From Vagococcus vulneris (GTDB lineage: Bacteria; Bacillota; Bacilli; Lactobacillales; Vagococcaceae): DNA of 64,000 nt. The number at the start of each line of letters is the position of its first letter. The first letter of the stretch is position 1. Where the stretch lies: the NCBI RefSeq assembly GCF_003950515.1, contig NZ_NGJS01000001.1, positions 62,001-126,000 of the forward strand, in the 5' to 3' direction. Shown here piece after piece: positions 40,595 to 50,193 of this stretch. The notes beneath the pieces were generated by a model. It did no database searches and had not been told where the DNA came from. It saw only the letters and a program-made list of their open reading frames with translations. The translations under genes and the position numbers were made by a program.

Positions 40595-41065
40595 ATGATG
40601 TTAAATTTCACCAACAAAATAGGTAAAACGATTAATGAATTAGCCGAAGGGCAATCAATTAGCATGACTGAAACGATTGAGGATCAGCAATTGCTTTTAT
40701 ATCTAGGCTTAACGAATGATGCGAATCCATTGTTTATTCAGCATGATTTTAGTCGTCATACGGAGTATGAACGTCCGATTGTACCGACAGTCATGTTGAT
40801 GGGAATAATTTCAAGTACTGTTTCAAAACACTTACCTGGTCCGGGCTCAAATATTGTTAATTTTTCTTTTAATTTAGTTCAGCCAATCTATCATTATGAA
40901 ACGTTAACATTTCATTTTGAAGTCATTAAAGTTGATAAAATGAAGGATGTTGTTACAATATCAATAGAAGCACATAATTACAATGAGCAGCGCGTTTTGG
41001 ATAGTGTTGTCATGGTGCGCCCGCCTCAATTAATCGAAGAGGAAGTGACAGAGTTTAATGAATAA
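40595..41065 (+). CDS. MaoC-like hotdog protein without the catalytic His
   Basis: 156 residues with the hotdog/MaoC layout: TNDANPLFIQHDF occupies the place of the R-hydratase motif GDxNPxHxD, then PIVPTVMLMGIISS. The catalytic Asp and Asn are kept but the His position reads Phe (NPLF), so hydratase activity is doubtful unless His in IQHD substitutes. It may be a scaffold or thioester-binding protein. It follows murC by 39 bases and overlaps the BI-1 family gene by 8 bases. ATG 40598 is an alternative start. Confidence 0.7.
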   Translation: MMLNFTNKIGKTINELAEGQSISMTETIEDQQLLLYLGLTNDANPLFIQHDFSRHTEYERPIVPTVMLMGIISSTVSKHLPGPGSNIVNFSFNLVQPIYHYETLTFHFEVIKVDKMKDVVTISIEAHNYNEQRVLDSVVMVRPPQLIEEEVTEFNE

Positions 41066-41744
41066 TATGGATCAAACAAAAGCAAGAGGTTTATCATCGT
41101 TTTACAGCAAGGTCTACGGATTTTTAGGTTTAGGAATAGGAATAAGTGCAGTGACGGCTTTTCTAGCATCTACTATCTTTAAAGAAGCTATTTTTAGCTT
41201 GTTAGCTCAGAATAGTCTAGTCTTTTGGGGTATCTGGATTGCTCAGCTAGTTTTAGTCATCTACCTGAGCAAAGCAACTGCATCTAACAATGCTGCTAAA
41301 TCTGTTGGTGGTTATATTGTTTATTCCGCACTGACTGGAATTACGTTATCTATTACACTCCAATTATATGATATCGGTACAATTACTTATGCTTTTATAA
41401 CCTCAGCAGTTACATTTATTGTAATGTCAGTAGTTGGTGTTGTTATCAAAAAAGATTTGAGTGCGATTGGTCAAGCTCTATATAGTTTAGTCATCGGGAT
41501 TATCATTGCGACATTATTAAATGTCTTCTTACTTAAAAGTTCACCAGTGGACTTTTTCATCTCGTTAGCTATGGTGGTTGTTTTCGCCGGTTTAACTGCT
41601 TATGATAATCAAAAAATCAAAGCTATTTATCTGCAAGCGGGCGATCAAGCTGTAACGGGCATCGCAGTTTATTGTGCATTAAGTTTATATTTAGATTTAA
41701 TCAACTTATTCTATGCATTCTTAAGAATCTTCAGTCGCGATTAA
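41058..41744 (+). CDS. Bax inhibitor-1 / YetJ family membrane protein
   Basis: 228 residues with seven hydrophobic helices. The C-terminal helix region carries the conserved YDNQKIKAIYLQAGD, and the final acidic position ends near FLRIFSRD, as in the BI-1 family, where Bacillus YetJ is a pH-dependent calcium leak channel. The N-terminus before residue 18 is cytoplasmic. It shares an operon with the hotdog protein. Function in this organism is inferred from family only. Confidence 0.85.
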   Translation: MNNMDQTKARGLSSFYSKVYGFLGLGIGISAVTAFLASTIFKEAIFSLLAQNSLVFWGIWIAQLVLVIYLSKATASNNAAKSVGGYIVYSALTGITLSITLQLYDIGTITYAFITSAVTFIVMSVVGVVIKKDLSAIGQALYSLVIGIIIATLLNVFLLKSSPVDFFISLAMVVVFAGLTAYDNQKIKAIYLQAGDQAVTGIAVYCALSLYLDLINLFYAFLRIFSRD

Positions 41745-41763
41745 ATTGTCGTCAGAAATTAGG

Positions 41764-41792
41764 AACTCTCATTAATTTGAGAGTTTTTTTTA
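41764..41792 (+). terminator. Terminator
   Basis: AACTCTC / GAGAGTT with an 8-base loop, then T-run. Confidence 0.85.
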
Positions 41793-41803
41793 TTTTCTGA
41801 TTT

Positions 41804-41848
41804 GTTATACTTTACATATAACAATAAATGTTATAGTATACATATAAC
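41804..41848 (+). promoter_or_regulatory. Tandem operators of the GntR regulator
   Basis: Two near-identical palindromic 19-mers, GTTATACTTTACATATAAC (41804-41822) and GTTATAGTATACATATAAC (41830-41848), differing at two positions and spaced 26 bases centre to centre. They lie directly before the regulator gene and overlap its likely promoter, so autorepression is expected. Confidence 0.75.
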
Positions 41849-41865
41849 GAAAGGGGTTGAGACCA

Positions 41866-42252
41866 TTGTTCATAAGGATTAATCCAGAATCAGAGACGGC
41901 GATTTTTCTGCAATTAATTTTTGAAATTAAACGATTGGTAGTTATAGGAGAACTAGAACAAGGGGATGAACTGCCAAGTGTCCGGTCTCTGTCCGGTGAT
42001 TTAGGAATAAACATGCATACTGTCAATAAATCATATAAGTTGTTGACAGAAGAGGGAATTCTAGAAAAAACGACTAAAGGGTTTAGAGTTGGTTCAGCGG
42101 AACAGAGGCATCTATCCGGAGAACGAGAGCAAGACTTTGACGAACGTTTAAGACAGATTCTGATTGATGCAGCCGTCTTTAATGTAACGTATGAGGGATT
42201 TAGTCAAAAACAAGCGAAACTGACCGAAGAGATAATGAGAGGGGATAATTAG
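41866..42252 (+). CDS. GntR-family regulator, YtrA subgroup
   Basis: 128 residues. The N-terminal winged helix-turn-helix includes IFLQLIFEIKRLVVIGELEQ, LPSVRSLSGDLGINMHTVNKSYKLL and EGILEKTTKGFRV. The short C-terminal helical part (about 45 residues) is typical of the YtrA subgroup, which controls adjacent membrane-protein or transporter genes. AAGGGG is 9 bases upstream of TTG 41866. The next gene starts after one spacer base. Two 19-bp operators lie upstream. Confidence 0.88.
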   Translation: MFIRINPESETAIFLQLIFEIKRLVVIGELEQGDELPSVRSLSGDLGINMHTVNKSYKLLTEEGILEKTTKGFRVGSAEQRHLSGEREQDFDERLRQILIDAAVFNVTYEGFSQKQAKLTEEIMRGDN

Positions 42253-42253
42253 T

Positions 42254-43351
42254 ATGGTGATAGGTATGATTATTATAACATTATTGATTTTTAATATGTC
42301 ATTGGCAGCAACACCTTTGATAAATCGGCGAAGTAATTCATTTGGTGTTACGATACCATCAGGTTTGCAACAAAACAATTATGTTAACCGTATGAATCAA
42401 AATTTTGTTAAAAGAATACTGCTGACAAATATCCCGGTTTTTTTACCATTATTATTAATTATCAATAAGTCTTTGAATAATAAACGATATGAATTATTAG
42501 TAACTGTGTACTTACTATTTGGCATCAGTGTCTACTTACTAATTTTTATCATGTTATACATGAGTAATCGTAAGGCGTTGATTCAATTTATTGGAAGTAA
42601 AACTAAAGTTAAAACTACTAGTGATGTAGTTGTTGATTTGAATTTCCGAAAGAAAATTGTTGTTTTTCCGAATTGGCTGTTTATTCTGATTAACAGTCTC
42701 TTAATCGTATTCGGAATTATCTATACGCTGATTAACTATGATGAAATTCCGGCACAGATACCGATGCGGTTTGATGTTAGGATGGAACCAGTTATATTTA
42801 TGAGTAAAACGTGGCTGCATCTGATGATGATACCTTTTATACAGATTTTTTTAATGCTTGTTTCTGTTATAACGAATCGGGCACTGATTAAATCTAAACA
42901 GCAATTATCTTTAAATCAGACAAAAACATATCAAAAGAATGATGTGGCATTTAGAAAAATTAATTCAATTAGTTTATTTGTTACGGTCGTCTTACTCCAA
43001 CTGCTTTTCTTATTTATTCAAATTGCAACAATAACACCGAATTTTAATTACACAGTACTGCTGGTTGTGATAGCACTCGTGTTAATCAGTATCGTTGCGG
43101 TTAATTTGTATGTTGGTATTAAGTACCGTCAGAGCGGAGATGGCCTCACTCCAGACGTTAATTTTGATGTCACTAATGATGATGAATATTGGAAAGGCGG
43201 AATATTTTACTACAACCCGCAAGACCCGTCTGTTTGGCTTGAGAAGAAAGTTGGTACCGGTCTAACCCTAAATATGGCTAAATGGCAAGCGTGGGCACTA
43301 TTGTTTGCGACAATTATTTTACCGATAGCCATGATGATTCTTTTAAAATAG
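42254..43351 (+). CDS. DUF1648/DUF5808-type membrane protein
   Basis: A 365-residue protein with about eight hydrophobic helices. A DUF1648-like segment reads YDEIPAQIPMRFDV. The C-terminal part has the DUF5808 pattern DDEYWKGGIFYYNPQDPSVW followed by LEKKVGTGLTLN. Such proteins are regularly paired with YtrA-type GntR regulators, as here. Function unknown; an envelope-stress or immunity role is plausible only by association. Confidence 0.8.
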   Translation: MVIGMIIITLLIFNMSLAATPLINRRSNSFGVTIPSGLQQNNYVNRMNQNFVKRILLTNIPVFLPLLLIINKSLNNKRYELLVTVYLLFGISVYLLIFIMLYMSNRKALIQFIGSKTKVKTTSDVVVDLNFRKKIVVFPNWLFILINSLLIVFGIIYTLINYDEIPAQIPMRFDVRMEPVIFMSKTWLHLMMIPFIQIFLMLVSVITNRALIKSKQQLSLNQTKTYQKNDVAFRKINSISLFVTVVLLQLLFLFIQIATITPNFNYTVLLVVIALVLISIVAVNLYVGIKYRQSGDGLTPDVNFDVTNDDEYWKGGIFYYNPQDPSVWLEKKVGTGLTLNMAKWQAWALLFATIILPIAMMILLK

Positions 43352-43366
43352 TGTCATAAGAACAAG

Positions 43367-43403
43367 AACCCTCGAAGAACTTATTGATTTCTTCGAGGGT
43401 TTT
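43367..43403. terminator. Bidirectional terminator
   Basis: AACCCTCGAAGAA / TTCTTCGAGGGTT, 9-base loop; serves both convergent genes. Confidence 0.88.
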
Positions 43404-43423
43404 ACTGTGTGTGATATTTAGTT

Positions 43424-43858
43424 TTACACCTGATCAAATGACCAAATAGAACCAGCAATTAAAACAAGAATGTGACACAAAGGTAAAACAAGTGCACCCA
43501 AACCTACTTTATTTAAGTTGCCATAAATGGCGAATGCCATAGCTAAAATCAGCAAGGTATAACTGCGGTACTTTTTTAAGTAATCCATGAGCTTATTTTT
43601 CCCTGCCATATATAAGATGGTGTTAACTAGATATATAAAGAACAGTAGAAAGATTAAAAAGAATCTCATTTTAACGGTGAAGAATGTGTTAACTATGATT
43701 AACATGAGGATTGTAAAACTGAATGATAAATTCAAAATGACTGCTCGCGGCTGTTCTTGCTTGCCTTGCATTTTTTTATAAAAAGTCGTTTGTCCAATTT
43801 TTATACCGAGATAGAAAAAAATCGGCAGCAGCATAAGCTCCAAGAAAAAGTTTGTCAT
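43424..43858 (-). CDS. Membrane protein of unknown function
   Basis: 144 residues (from ATG 43858) with four or five hydrophobic helices and a basic loop (YKKMQGKQEQPR) after the first. No family recognised. The start is uncertain: GTG 43873 and TTG 43864 are also possible around the ribosome site AAAGGCGG. Shares a terminator with the DUF1648 gene. Confidence 0.6.
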   Translation of the reverse strand: MTNFFLELMLLPIFFYLGIKIGQTTFYKKMQGKQEQPRAVILNLSFSFTILMLIIVNTFFTVKMRFFLIFLLFFIYLVNTILYMAGKNKLMDYLKKYRSYTLLILAMAFAIYGNLNKVGLGALVLPLCHILVLIAGSIWSFDQV

Positions 43859-44047
43859 TGACAAAGTAACCACCGCCTTTAAATTTTAAGTAATGGTATC
43901 AGTTAATGGCAAAAAATTCAAAATTTATCTTTAGATCTAAGCAGATATGACAATAATTAAAGATATCGTTCGGCTTATAGATTTTCTTTTCGCAAATGTT
44001 TTTGTTTTTTGTTAAAATGAGTTGATAAGTATAGAAGAGGTGTCTAA

Positions 44048-46699
44048 ATGGGAAAAAAGAAATTATTATTGGTCGATGGCAATAGTATCGCATTCCGCGG
44101 TTTTTTTGCGTTGTACCAATCACTTGAACGATTTAAGAATAAACAGGGGCTGCATACAAATGCACTTTATGCTGTTCATAATATGTTGGAAAACGTCTTG
44201 GCGGAAGAAAAACCGACACATGCACTAATTGCTTTTGATGCTGGCAAGACAACGTTTCGTCATGCCTTCTATGAAGAATATAAAGGCGGTCGTTCTAAAA
44301 CACCTAGCGAATTTAAAGAACAGATGCCTTATTTACGTGACTTAGTCGAAGGGTTAGGTTTGAAACACTATGAATTAGCTAATTATGAAGCTGATGATAT
44401 TATTGGCACATTGGCTAAATCAACAAATCCAGAAGAATTTGAAGTGGTCGTGCTGTCAGGAGATAAGGACCTAACACAGCTTGCGGATGATCATATAACA
44501 GTAAAAGTAACTGTCAAAGGCGTTAGTGAAATCGAAGTCTATACGCCTGAGCACATTAAGGAAAAGTATGGCTTGGCACCGATGCAGATTGTTGATATGA
44601 AAGGATTAGCGGGTGATCAATCGGATAATATTCCTGGTGTCACTAAAATCGGTGAAAAAACAGCGATAAAATTATTAACGGAATATAAGTCAGTTGAAGG
44701 TATTTACGAACGTATTGATGAGATAAAAAAGAGTAAAATGAAAGAAAATCTGATTAATGAAAAAGAGACAGCCTTCTTAAGTAAAAAATTAGCAACAATT
44801 GATATTGACAGTCCTTTGACAATATCGATTGAAGATTTGGTTTATAATGGTAAGGATTTAGAAAAGCTGGTCCCTTTCTATCAAGAGATGGATTTTAATT
44901 CATTTTTAGCTAAGTTGGATACCTCAAAAATCGATGTTCCGGTTGAAGATAAGGCTGAAATTGTCTATACAATAGTTGATAAAGCAGAACCGGAAATGTT
45001 TACCTCTGACATGTCGTTGTATATTGAAATGCTTGAAGCTAATTATCACGTGTCACCAGTTGTGGGTGTGTCTTGGGGAAATGCTTCGAAGGTATATGTC
45101 GCAACAGATGATTTGATTTTAGCAGATCCGAACTTTAAAGCTTGGATTGAAAATGCAACGATTACGAAGAAAACATTTGATATAAAACGTCATTACGTGG
45201 CTTTGCATCGTTATGGCATGTCGCTTACTGAAACGAAATTTGATGCTCTTTTAGCTGCGTATGTTGTTGATTCGACTAACAATAGTGAAGATGTCGCGGA
45301 AATTGCTGAACGCTTTGATTATTTTGATATTGATAAGGATGAGGTTGTCTACGGTAAGGGAGTAAAAAAAGGAGTCCCTGATGATGTCGCTGTTTTTGCT
45401 GAACATTTGGCTCGTAAAGTCAAAGCTATTGATTTTCTATACAGTAAATTAACAAAAGAATTAGAAGACAAAGAGCAGACTGATTTATTCTATGATACGG
45501 AGCTACCTGTTGCTAAAATTTTAGCAGATATGGAAATTCAAGGAATTAAAGTGAATGCTCAACGTTTAATTGATATGAAGGGTGAATTTGCCGAACGCTT
45601 GACTGAAATTGAGCGTGCTGTCTATGAAATTGCTGGAGAAGAATTTAACTTAAACTCACCAAAACAATTAGGTGTTATTTTGTTTGAAAAAATGAAATTG
45701 CCAGTCATTAAGAAAACTAAAACCGGTTATTCAACATCAGTCGATGTTCTTGAAAAGCTGCAAGGAGAGTCTCCGATTATCGAGCTGATTTTACAATATC
45801 GGCAACTAGCTAAAATTCAATCAACTTATGTGGAGGGCTTGTTAAAAGTTATCTTTGATGACCATAAAATCCATACACGCTATATTCAAACTTTGACGCA
45901 GACTGGGCGTTTGAGTTCAGTTGATCCGAATTTACAAAATATTCCGATTCGTTTAGAAGAAGGACGGAAAATTCGTCAGGCTTTCGTTCCACGACAAACC
46001 GGTTGGAAGTTATTCTCTTCCGATTATTCGCAAATTGAATTGCGAGTTCTTGCCCATATTTCGAACGATGAGCATTTGAAACAAGCCTTTTTAGATGGCG
46101 AAGATATTCATGCTGCAACTGCTATGCGTGTCTTTGGTATTGAGAGTCCAGAGGATGTCGATGGCAATATGCGTCGCCAAGCAAAGGCTGTCAACTTTGG
46201 TGTTGTTTATGGTATCAGCGACTATGGCTTATCACAAAATTTAGGTATTTCGCGCAAAGAAGCTAAACAATTTATTGATCGTTATTTCGAAAAATATCCT
46301 GGTGTTAAAGAGTACATGGAGAGTATTGTCAGAGATGCGAAAGAAAAAGGTTTTGTGGAAACTCTGTATCACCGCCGTCGTTATTTGCCAGATATTAACT
46401 CACGAAATTTTAATTTGCGTTCTTTTGCAGAACGGACCGCAATTAACACACCGATTCAAGGGAGTGCTGCTGATATATTGAAAATTGCGATGATTAAAAT
46501 TCAAGAACGTTTGAAAGAAGAGAATATGGAAGCCACTATGTTGCTTCAAGTTCACGATGAGTTGGTCTTTGAAGCACCTGAAGCTGAAATACCGAAACTG
46601 CAGCAATTAGTCGAAGATACGATGGCACATGCTGTTGACCTTCATGTACCGTTAAAAGCCGACAGTAGTTACGGAGATACATGGTACGATGCAAAATAA
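44048..46699 (+). CDS. polA: DNA polymerase I
   Basis: 883 residues. The 5'-nuclease domain (about 1-300) shows LLLVDGNSIAFRGFFAL and LSGDKDLTQLAD. The middle 3'-5' exonuclease-fold domain lacks the usual DxE start (MYIEMLEANYH), as in other Gram-positive Pol I, so proofreading is unlikely. In the polymerase domain: SSDYSQIELRVLAHIS (motif A), RRQAKAVNFGVVYG (motif B), LLQVHDELVFE (motif C). First gene of the conserved polA-mutM-coaE cluster; 20 bases to mutM. Confidence 0.96.
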   Translation: MGKKKLLLVDGNSIAFRGFFALYQSLERFKNKQGLHTNALYAVHNMLENVLAEEKPTHALIAFDAGKTTFRHAFYEEYKGGRSKTPSEFKEQMPYLRDLVEGLGLKHYELANYEADDIIGTLAKSTNPEEFEVVVLSGDKDLTQLADDHITVKVTVKGVSEIEVYTPEHIKEKYGLAPMQIVDMKGLAGDQSDNIPGVTKIGEKTAIKLLTEYKSVEGIYERIDEIKKSKMKENLINEKETAFLSKKLATIDIDSPLTISIEDLVYNGKDLEKLVPFYQEMDFNSFLAKLDTSKIDVPVEDKAEIVYTIVDKAEPEMFTSDMSLYIEMLEANYHVSPVVGVSWGNASKVYVATDDLILADPNFKAWIENATITKKTFDIKRHYVALHRYGMSLTETKFDALLAAYVVDSTNNSEDVAEIAERFDYFDIDKDEVVYGKGVKKGVPDDVAVFAEHLARKVKAIDFLYSKLTKELEDKEQTDLFYDTELPVAKILADMEIQGIKVNAQRLIDMKGEFAERLTEIERAVYEIAGEEFNLNSPKQLGVILFEKMKLPVIKKTKTGYSTSVDVLEKLQGESPIIELILQYRQLAKIQSTYVEGLLKVIFDDHKIHTRYIQTLTQTGRLSSVDPNLQNIPIRLEEGRKIRQAFVPRQTGWKLFSSDYSQIELRVLAHISNDEHLKQAFLDGEDIHAATAMRVFGIESPEDVDGNMRRQAKAVNFGVVYGISDYGLSQNLGISRKEAKQFIDRYFEKYPGVKEYMESIVRDAKEKGFVETLYHRRRYLPDINSRNFNLRSFAERTAINTPIQGSAADILKIAMIKIQERLKEENMEATMLLQVHDELVFEAPEAEIPKLQQLVEDTMAHAVDLHVPLKADSSYGDTWYDAK

Positions 46700-46719
46700 T
46701 AAAGAATAGGTGATAGATT

Positions 46720-47559
46720 ATGCCTGAATTACCGGAAGTTGAAACAGTCCGCAAAGGTTTAAATAAATTAGTTAGAGGAAAAGAAATCCAGTCAGTTGAA
46801 GTTCGTTGGCCTAAAATTATTGAAAGACCGGCAGCAGAAGAATTTGTTCATGAATTAATTGGTGAGATAATTGAAGATGTTCAGCGTCGCGGTAAGTATT
46901 TGATTTTTAAATTGACTCACTATGATATGGTCTGTCATTTGCGGATGGAAGGTAAATTTGACTTTCATGCTGACCAAAAGGATGAAATCACGAAACACAC
47001 ACATGTTCTTTTTACTTTTAGTGATGGGTCAGAATTACTTTATCTTGATGTCAGAAAATTTGGTCGTTTTACGCTTTTAGAGAAGAATGAAGCCGTTCAT
47101 TATAAAGGCATTCAAAAATTAGGGCCAGAGCCGGTTGAACCGGACTTTGATTTAACAACTTTTTCAAAGAAATTAAAACGTCATAGCAAAGCGATTAAGC
47201 CTTTATTATTGGATCAGACGCTTGTGACTGGACTAGGTAATATATATGTTGATGAGGCATTATTCCGAGCCAAAATTCATCCAGAAACACCAGCAGATGA
47301 GTTATCTGAGGCACAGATTAAAGAATTACATCAAGATATTATTGATGTTTTAGCTCGGGCAGTCGAAGCCGGCGGAACAACTATCAGAACATATAAAAAT
47401 GCTCTTGGTAATGCCGGTACGTTTCAGGTGAAGTTGGTTGTTTATGGTAAAGAGGGCACACCGTGTCCGCGGTGTGGAACGGAAATTTTCAAAATTAAAG
47501 TTGCACAGCGTGGTACGCATTTTTGTCCGAATTGTCAAAAACCTATAATTAAGAAATGA
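46720..47559 (+). CDS. mutM: Formamidopyrimidine-DNA glycosylase
   Basis: Excises 8-oxoguanine and nicks the abasic site. Mature N-terminal Pro2 and Glu3 (MPELPEVETVRKGL) are catalytic. The helix-two-turn-helix motif is in TLVTGLGNIYVDEALFRAKIHP, and the C-terminal zinc finger is CPRCGTEIFKI then THFCPNCQK. 279 residues. Between polA and coaE, as in most Lactobacillales. Confidence 0.96.
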   Translation: MPELPEVETVRKGLNKLVRGKEIQSVEVRWPKIIERPAAEEFVHELIGEIIEDVQRRGKYLIFKLTHYDMVCHLRMEGKFDFHADQKDEITKHTHVLFTFSDGSELLYLDVRKFGRFTLLEKNEAVHYKGIQKLGPEPVEPDFDLTTFSKKLKRHSKAIKPLLLDQTLVTGLGNIYVDEALFRAKIHPETPADELSEAQIKELHQDIIDVLARAVEAGGTTIRTYKNALGNAGTFQVKLVVYGKEGTPCPRCGTEIFKIKVAQRGTHFCPNCQKPIIKK

Positions 47560-47568
47560 GGAAGAGCA

Positions 47569-48168
47569 ATGACTTATTTTCTTGGTTTAACTGGCAGTAT
47601 CGCAACTGGAAAAAGCACGGTTAGCACGTATTTTAAAGAAAAGGGCATACCAATTATTGATGCCGATATTATCGCACGTGATGTCGTCGCTAAAGGAACA
47701 CCGGGTCTTAAAGCAATTGTAAATAAGTTTGGTCATGATATTCTTTTACCGGACGGTGCGCTTAATCGTCAAGCATTAGGTGCCATCATTTTTAGAAATG
47801 ATAATAAAAGGAAAGTGTTAAATAACTTGTTAAGCAGCTTTATTCGTACAGAAATCACAACGCAGATGAATGCTTATCGTAAAACAAATTGTGCCTTAGT
47901 CATTGTAGATATACCGCTTCTGTTTGAAGGAGGATATCAAGCTGATATGGATGCTGTAATGGTTGTTAGTATCAGTGAGGCTACGCAACGACAGCGTTTG
48001 ATGGAGCGTAATGATCTGAATGAAATAGAGGCGAAGCAGCGAATCAATAGTCAATGGTCGATTGAAAAAAAGGAAGAACTAGCTGATTACATAATAGACA
48101 ATAACGGTACTAAAGCTGAAACTTACAAACAAATTGACAAATGGTTGAGACAAGCTATTAGTATTTAA
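47569..48168 (+). CDS. coaE: Dephospho-CoA kinase
   Basis: Last step of coenzyme A synthesis. P-loop GLTGSIATGKSTVS at the N-terminus, DADIIARDVVAKGTPG for substrate, and VVDIPLLFE-like VIVDIPLLFEGGY, then lid RQRLMERNDL. 199 residues. Begins 9 bases after mutM; a terminator follows. Confidence 0.95.
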   Translation: MTYFLGLTGSIATGKSTVSTYFKEKGIPIIDADIIARDVVAKGTPGLKAIVNKFGHDILLPDGALNRQALGAIIFRNDNKRKVLNNLLSSFIRTEITTQMNAYRKTNCALVIVDIPLLFEGGYQADMDAVMVVSISEATQRQRLMERNDLNEIEAKQRINSQWSIEKKEELADYIIDNNGTKAETYKQIDKWLRQAISI

Positions 48169-48196
48169 GAAAAGACAAAACCTGTCTTTTCTTTTT
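48169..48196 (+). terminator. Terminator after coaE
   Basis: GAAAAGACA / TGTCTTTTC stem, 5-base loop, then TTTTT; abuts the coaE stop. Confidence 0.85.
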
Positions 48197-48294
48197 AGTT
48201 TCCGTTGTGTTTCATCTATACCAATAGATTACTGCATGTTATAATGTAACCAATCAAAAAAATATGTATAATTGAAAGATAGAGGTGACAAGTT

Positions 48295-48753
48295 ATGCAA
48301 TGTCCAAAATGTCATTACAACGGCTCGCGAGTTGTTGATAGTCGGCCTGCAGATGAAGGTCGTTCAATTCGAAGAAGAAGAGAGTGTGAAGAATGCGGTT
48401 TTCGATTTACGACATTTGAAAGAATCGAAGTAACACCGCTTTTAGTAATAAAGAAAAATGGTGCTCGAGAAGAGTTTAGTCGTGATAAAATACTTAGAGG
48501 TTTGATTCGATCTGCTGAAAAAAGGCCAGTTTCAATGGAGCAGATGGAGCAGGTTGTTGATCATGTAGAGAATCGCGTACGTAGTCAAGGTGAAAATGAA
48601 GTGTCAACAACGATGATTGGGGAATACGTCATGGAAGAGTTAGTCAGCCTTGACGAGATTTCATATATTCGATTTGCTAGTGTTTATCGTCAATTTAAGG
48701 ATATGAGTGTTTTCTTAAAAGAATTGCAAGAGATTATAGATAAAGAAAAGTAA
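48295..48753 (+). CDS. nrdR: Ribonucleotide reductase regulator NrdR
   Basis: 152 residues: N-terminal zinc ribbon ([16 protein letters not shown], then [13 protein letters not shown]), then an ATP-cone domain ([20 protein letters not shown]). Represses nrd operons through NrdR boxes when dATP is high. A remnant nrdEF operon with a NrdR-box-like element lies at 53.2-53.6 kb. TATAAT at 48267-48272 is a likely -10. Leads into dnaB with an 18-base gap. Confidence 0.95.
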   Translation: MQCPKCHYNGSRVVDSRPADEGRSIRRRRECEECGFRFTTFERIEVTPLLVIKKNGAREEFSRDKILRGLIRSAEKRPVSMEQMEQVVDHVENRVRSQGENEVSTTMIGEYVMEELVSLDEISYIRFASVYRQFKDMSVFLKELQEIIDKEK

Positions 48754-48771
48754 GAAAGAGAGCGGAATGAT

Positions 48772-50193
48772 TTGCAAGATGCATGGAAAAAACTAAAACC
48801 AAAAGATAACTATCAAGTGTATCTTGTGTCAGCTTATAATGGTGAAGATTTTCGCACGCTGACAAGATTGTATCAACCAATAATAGGAATCGATGCGTTT
48901 GCTGTTTTGACATCATTTCTAAATGCGGACGAACATGATATCAGCACAATAAAACCACATAGTGAATTGCTGAATAGACTAGATATGAGCTTGCCTGATT
49001 TTTATCAAGCCCGTATTAAATTAGAAGCAGTCGGACTGTTGAAAACTTTTGTCAGGACACTTGACAACGGGTACCACTTTATATATTACGCAGAAGCACC
49101 AATTAAACCAGAAATTTTTTTACAGGATGATTTATTAAGTACTATGCTGATTGACAAGTTAGGAAAAGATGCTTTTGAATCATTATTTTCAGACTATCAA
49201 TTGATGTCTGAGGAATTAAAAGATTATCAGGAAATTACACAGGCCTTTGTACAAGTATACCCAGATGCTACTGCAAAACTTTCCACATATGATGACATGT
49301 TGATAAGTAATCAACATGTTTTAACCCAACTGCCGGGAAAACAAGAAACAATTAAATTAACCACTAATTTCGATTGGCCGTTTTTCTTAAGTTTGACTGA
49401 ATCACTAGGGTTAGACACGCAACAATTGCAAGTTGAATTAAAACGAACCATTGAGTCTTTCCATCAACTATACGGTATTGACGAGTTAGATATGTCACAA
49501 TTTATAAAGTCTGCAGCTGATTATGTGACAAATCGAGTAGACGAGAAACGTCTGAAACAAGCAGTATATAAGCAGTATCAACAAAATAAAAAACAAAATA
49601 ATTTTATCACTGAACATGAAAATAGTCGATTTATACCTGTAAATGTTGAACAATTATCGGCAGATGAACAAGTCGTTCGACGATATAATACGCTGAAACG
49701 AGAAGGATACACTGATCAAGAAATCAGTGTCATAAAATCTTGTGACTCCAGTCCTCCTATGTTGTTTTTAAAATCTATAAAAAAACAACGTGGAGGCTAC
49801 GTATCAACCAATGAACAGTGGCTAATTGAAAACTTAAAAAACCAATCTAATTTACCTAATAGTGTTATTAATATGTTAATTCATTATATGTTGGTAATAC
49901 AAAACAAGTCGTCTTTAAATCAAAATATCGCGAATAGTATTGCTAATGATTGGGCGCAGAATAAAATATTTTCGCCCGAGGCAGCTTTGACAAAAGTTAA
50001 ACAGTATCAGAAAAAAACAGCTGTACCGAATAAGCAAGGTTATACAAAAAAAGAAAGTAAACGTAAAGAGACATTGCCGGATTGGGCAAAAAATGATAAT
50101 CAAAAAGAGGAAACGCAAATTTCTGAACAAGAACAAGTCGCATTTGCTGAAAAAATCAAACGAATTCAAAGCAAAAAAGAAGGTGAAAGTTGA
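48772..50193 (+). CDS. dnaB: Replication initiation/membrane attachment protein DnaB
   Basis: 473 residues, the Gram-positive primosomal DnaB that helps DnaI load the replicative helicase at oriC and restart sites. DnaB/DnaD-type helical domains occupy about residues 1-270 and 290-410 (YNTLKREGYTDQEISVI; the YxxxG-like motif appears as WLIENLKNQSNLPNSVINMLIHYML). The C-terminal 60 residues are Lys/Gln-rich and charged. TTG start with AGAGAGCGGA upstream. Overlaps dnaI (TGATG). Confidence 0.9.
   Translation: MQDAWKKLKPKDNYQVYLVSAYNGEDFRTLTRLYQPIIGIDAFAVLTSFLNADEHDISTIKPHSELLNRLDMSLPDFYQARIKLEAVGLLKTFVRTLDNGYHFIYYAEAPIKPEIFLQDDLLSTMLIDKLGKDAFESLFSDYQLMSEELKDYQEITQAFVQVYPDATAKLSTYDDMLISNQHVLTQLPGKQETIKLTTNFDWPFFLSLTESLGLDTQQLQVELKRTIESFHQLYGIDELDMSQFIKSAADYVTNRVDEKRLKQAVYKQYQQNKKQNNFITEHENSRFIPVNVEQLSADEQVVRRYNTLKREGYTDQEISVIKSCDSSPPMLFLKSIKKQRGGYVSTNEQWLIENLKNQSNLPNSVINMLIHYMLVIQNKSSLNQNIANSIANDWAQNKIFSPEAALTKVKQYQKKTAVPNKQGYTKKESKRKETLPDWAKNDNQKEETQISEQEQVAFAEKIKRIQSKKEGES

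Noticed and set aside
42148-42378. Minus-strand frame across the GntR/DUF1648 junction
   Set aside because: Overlaps two well-supported plus-strand genes; no start signal or family.
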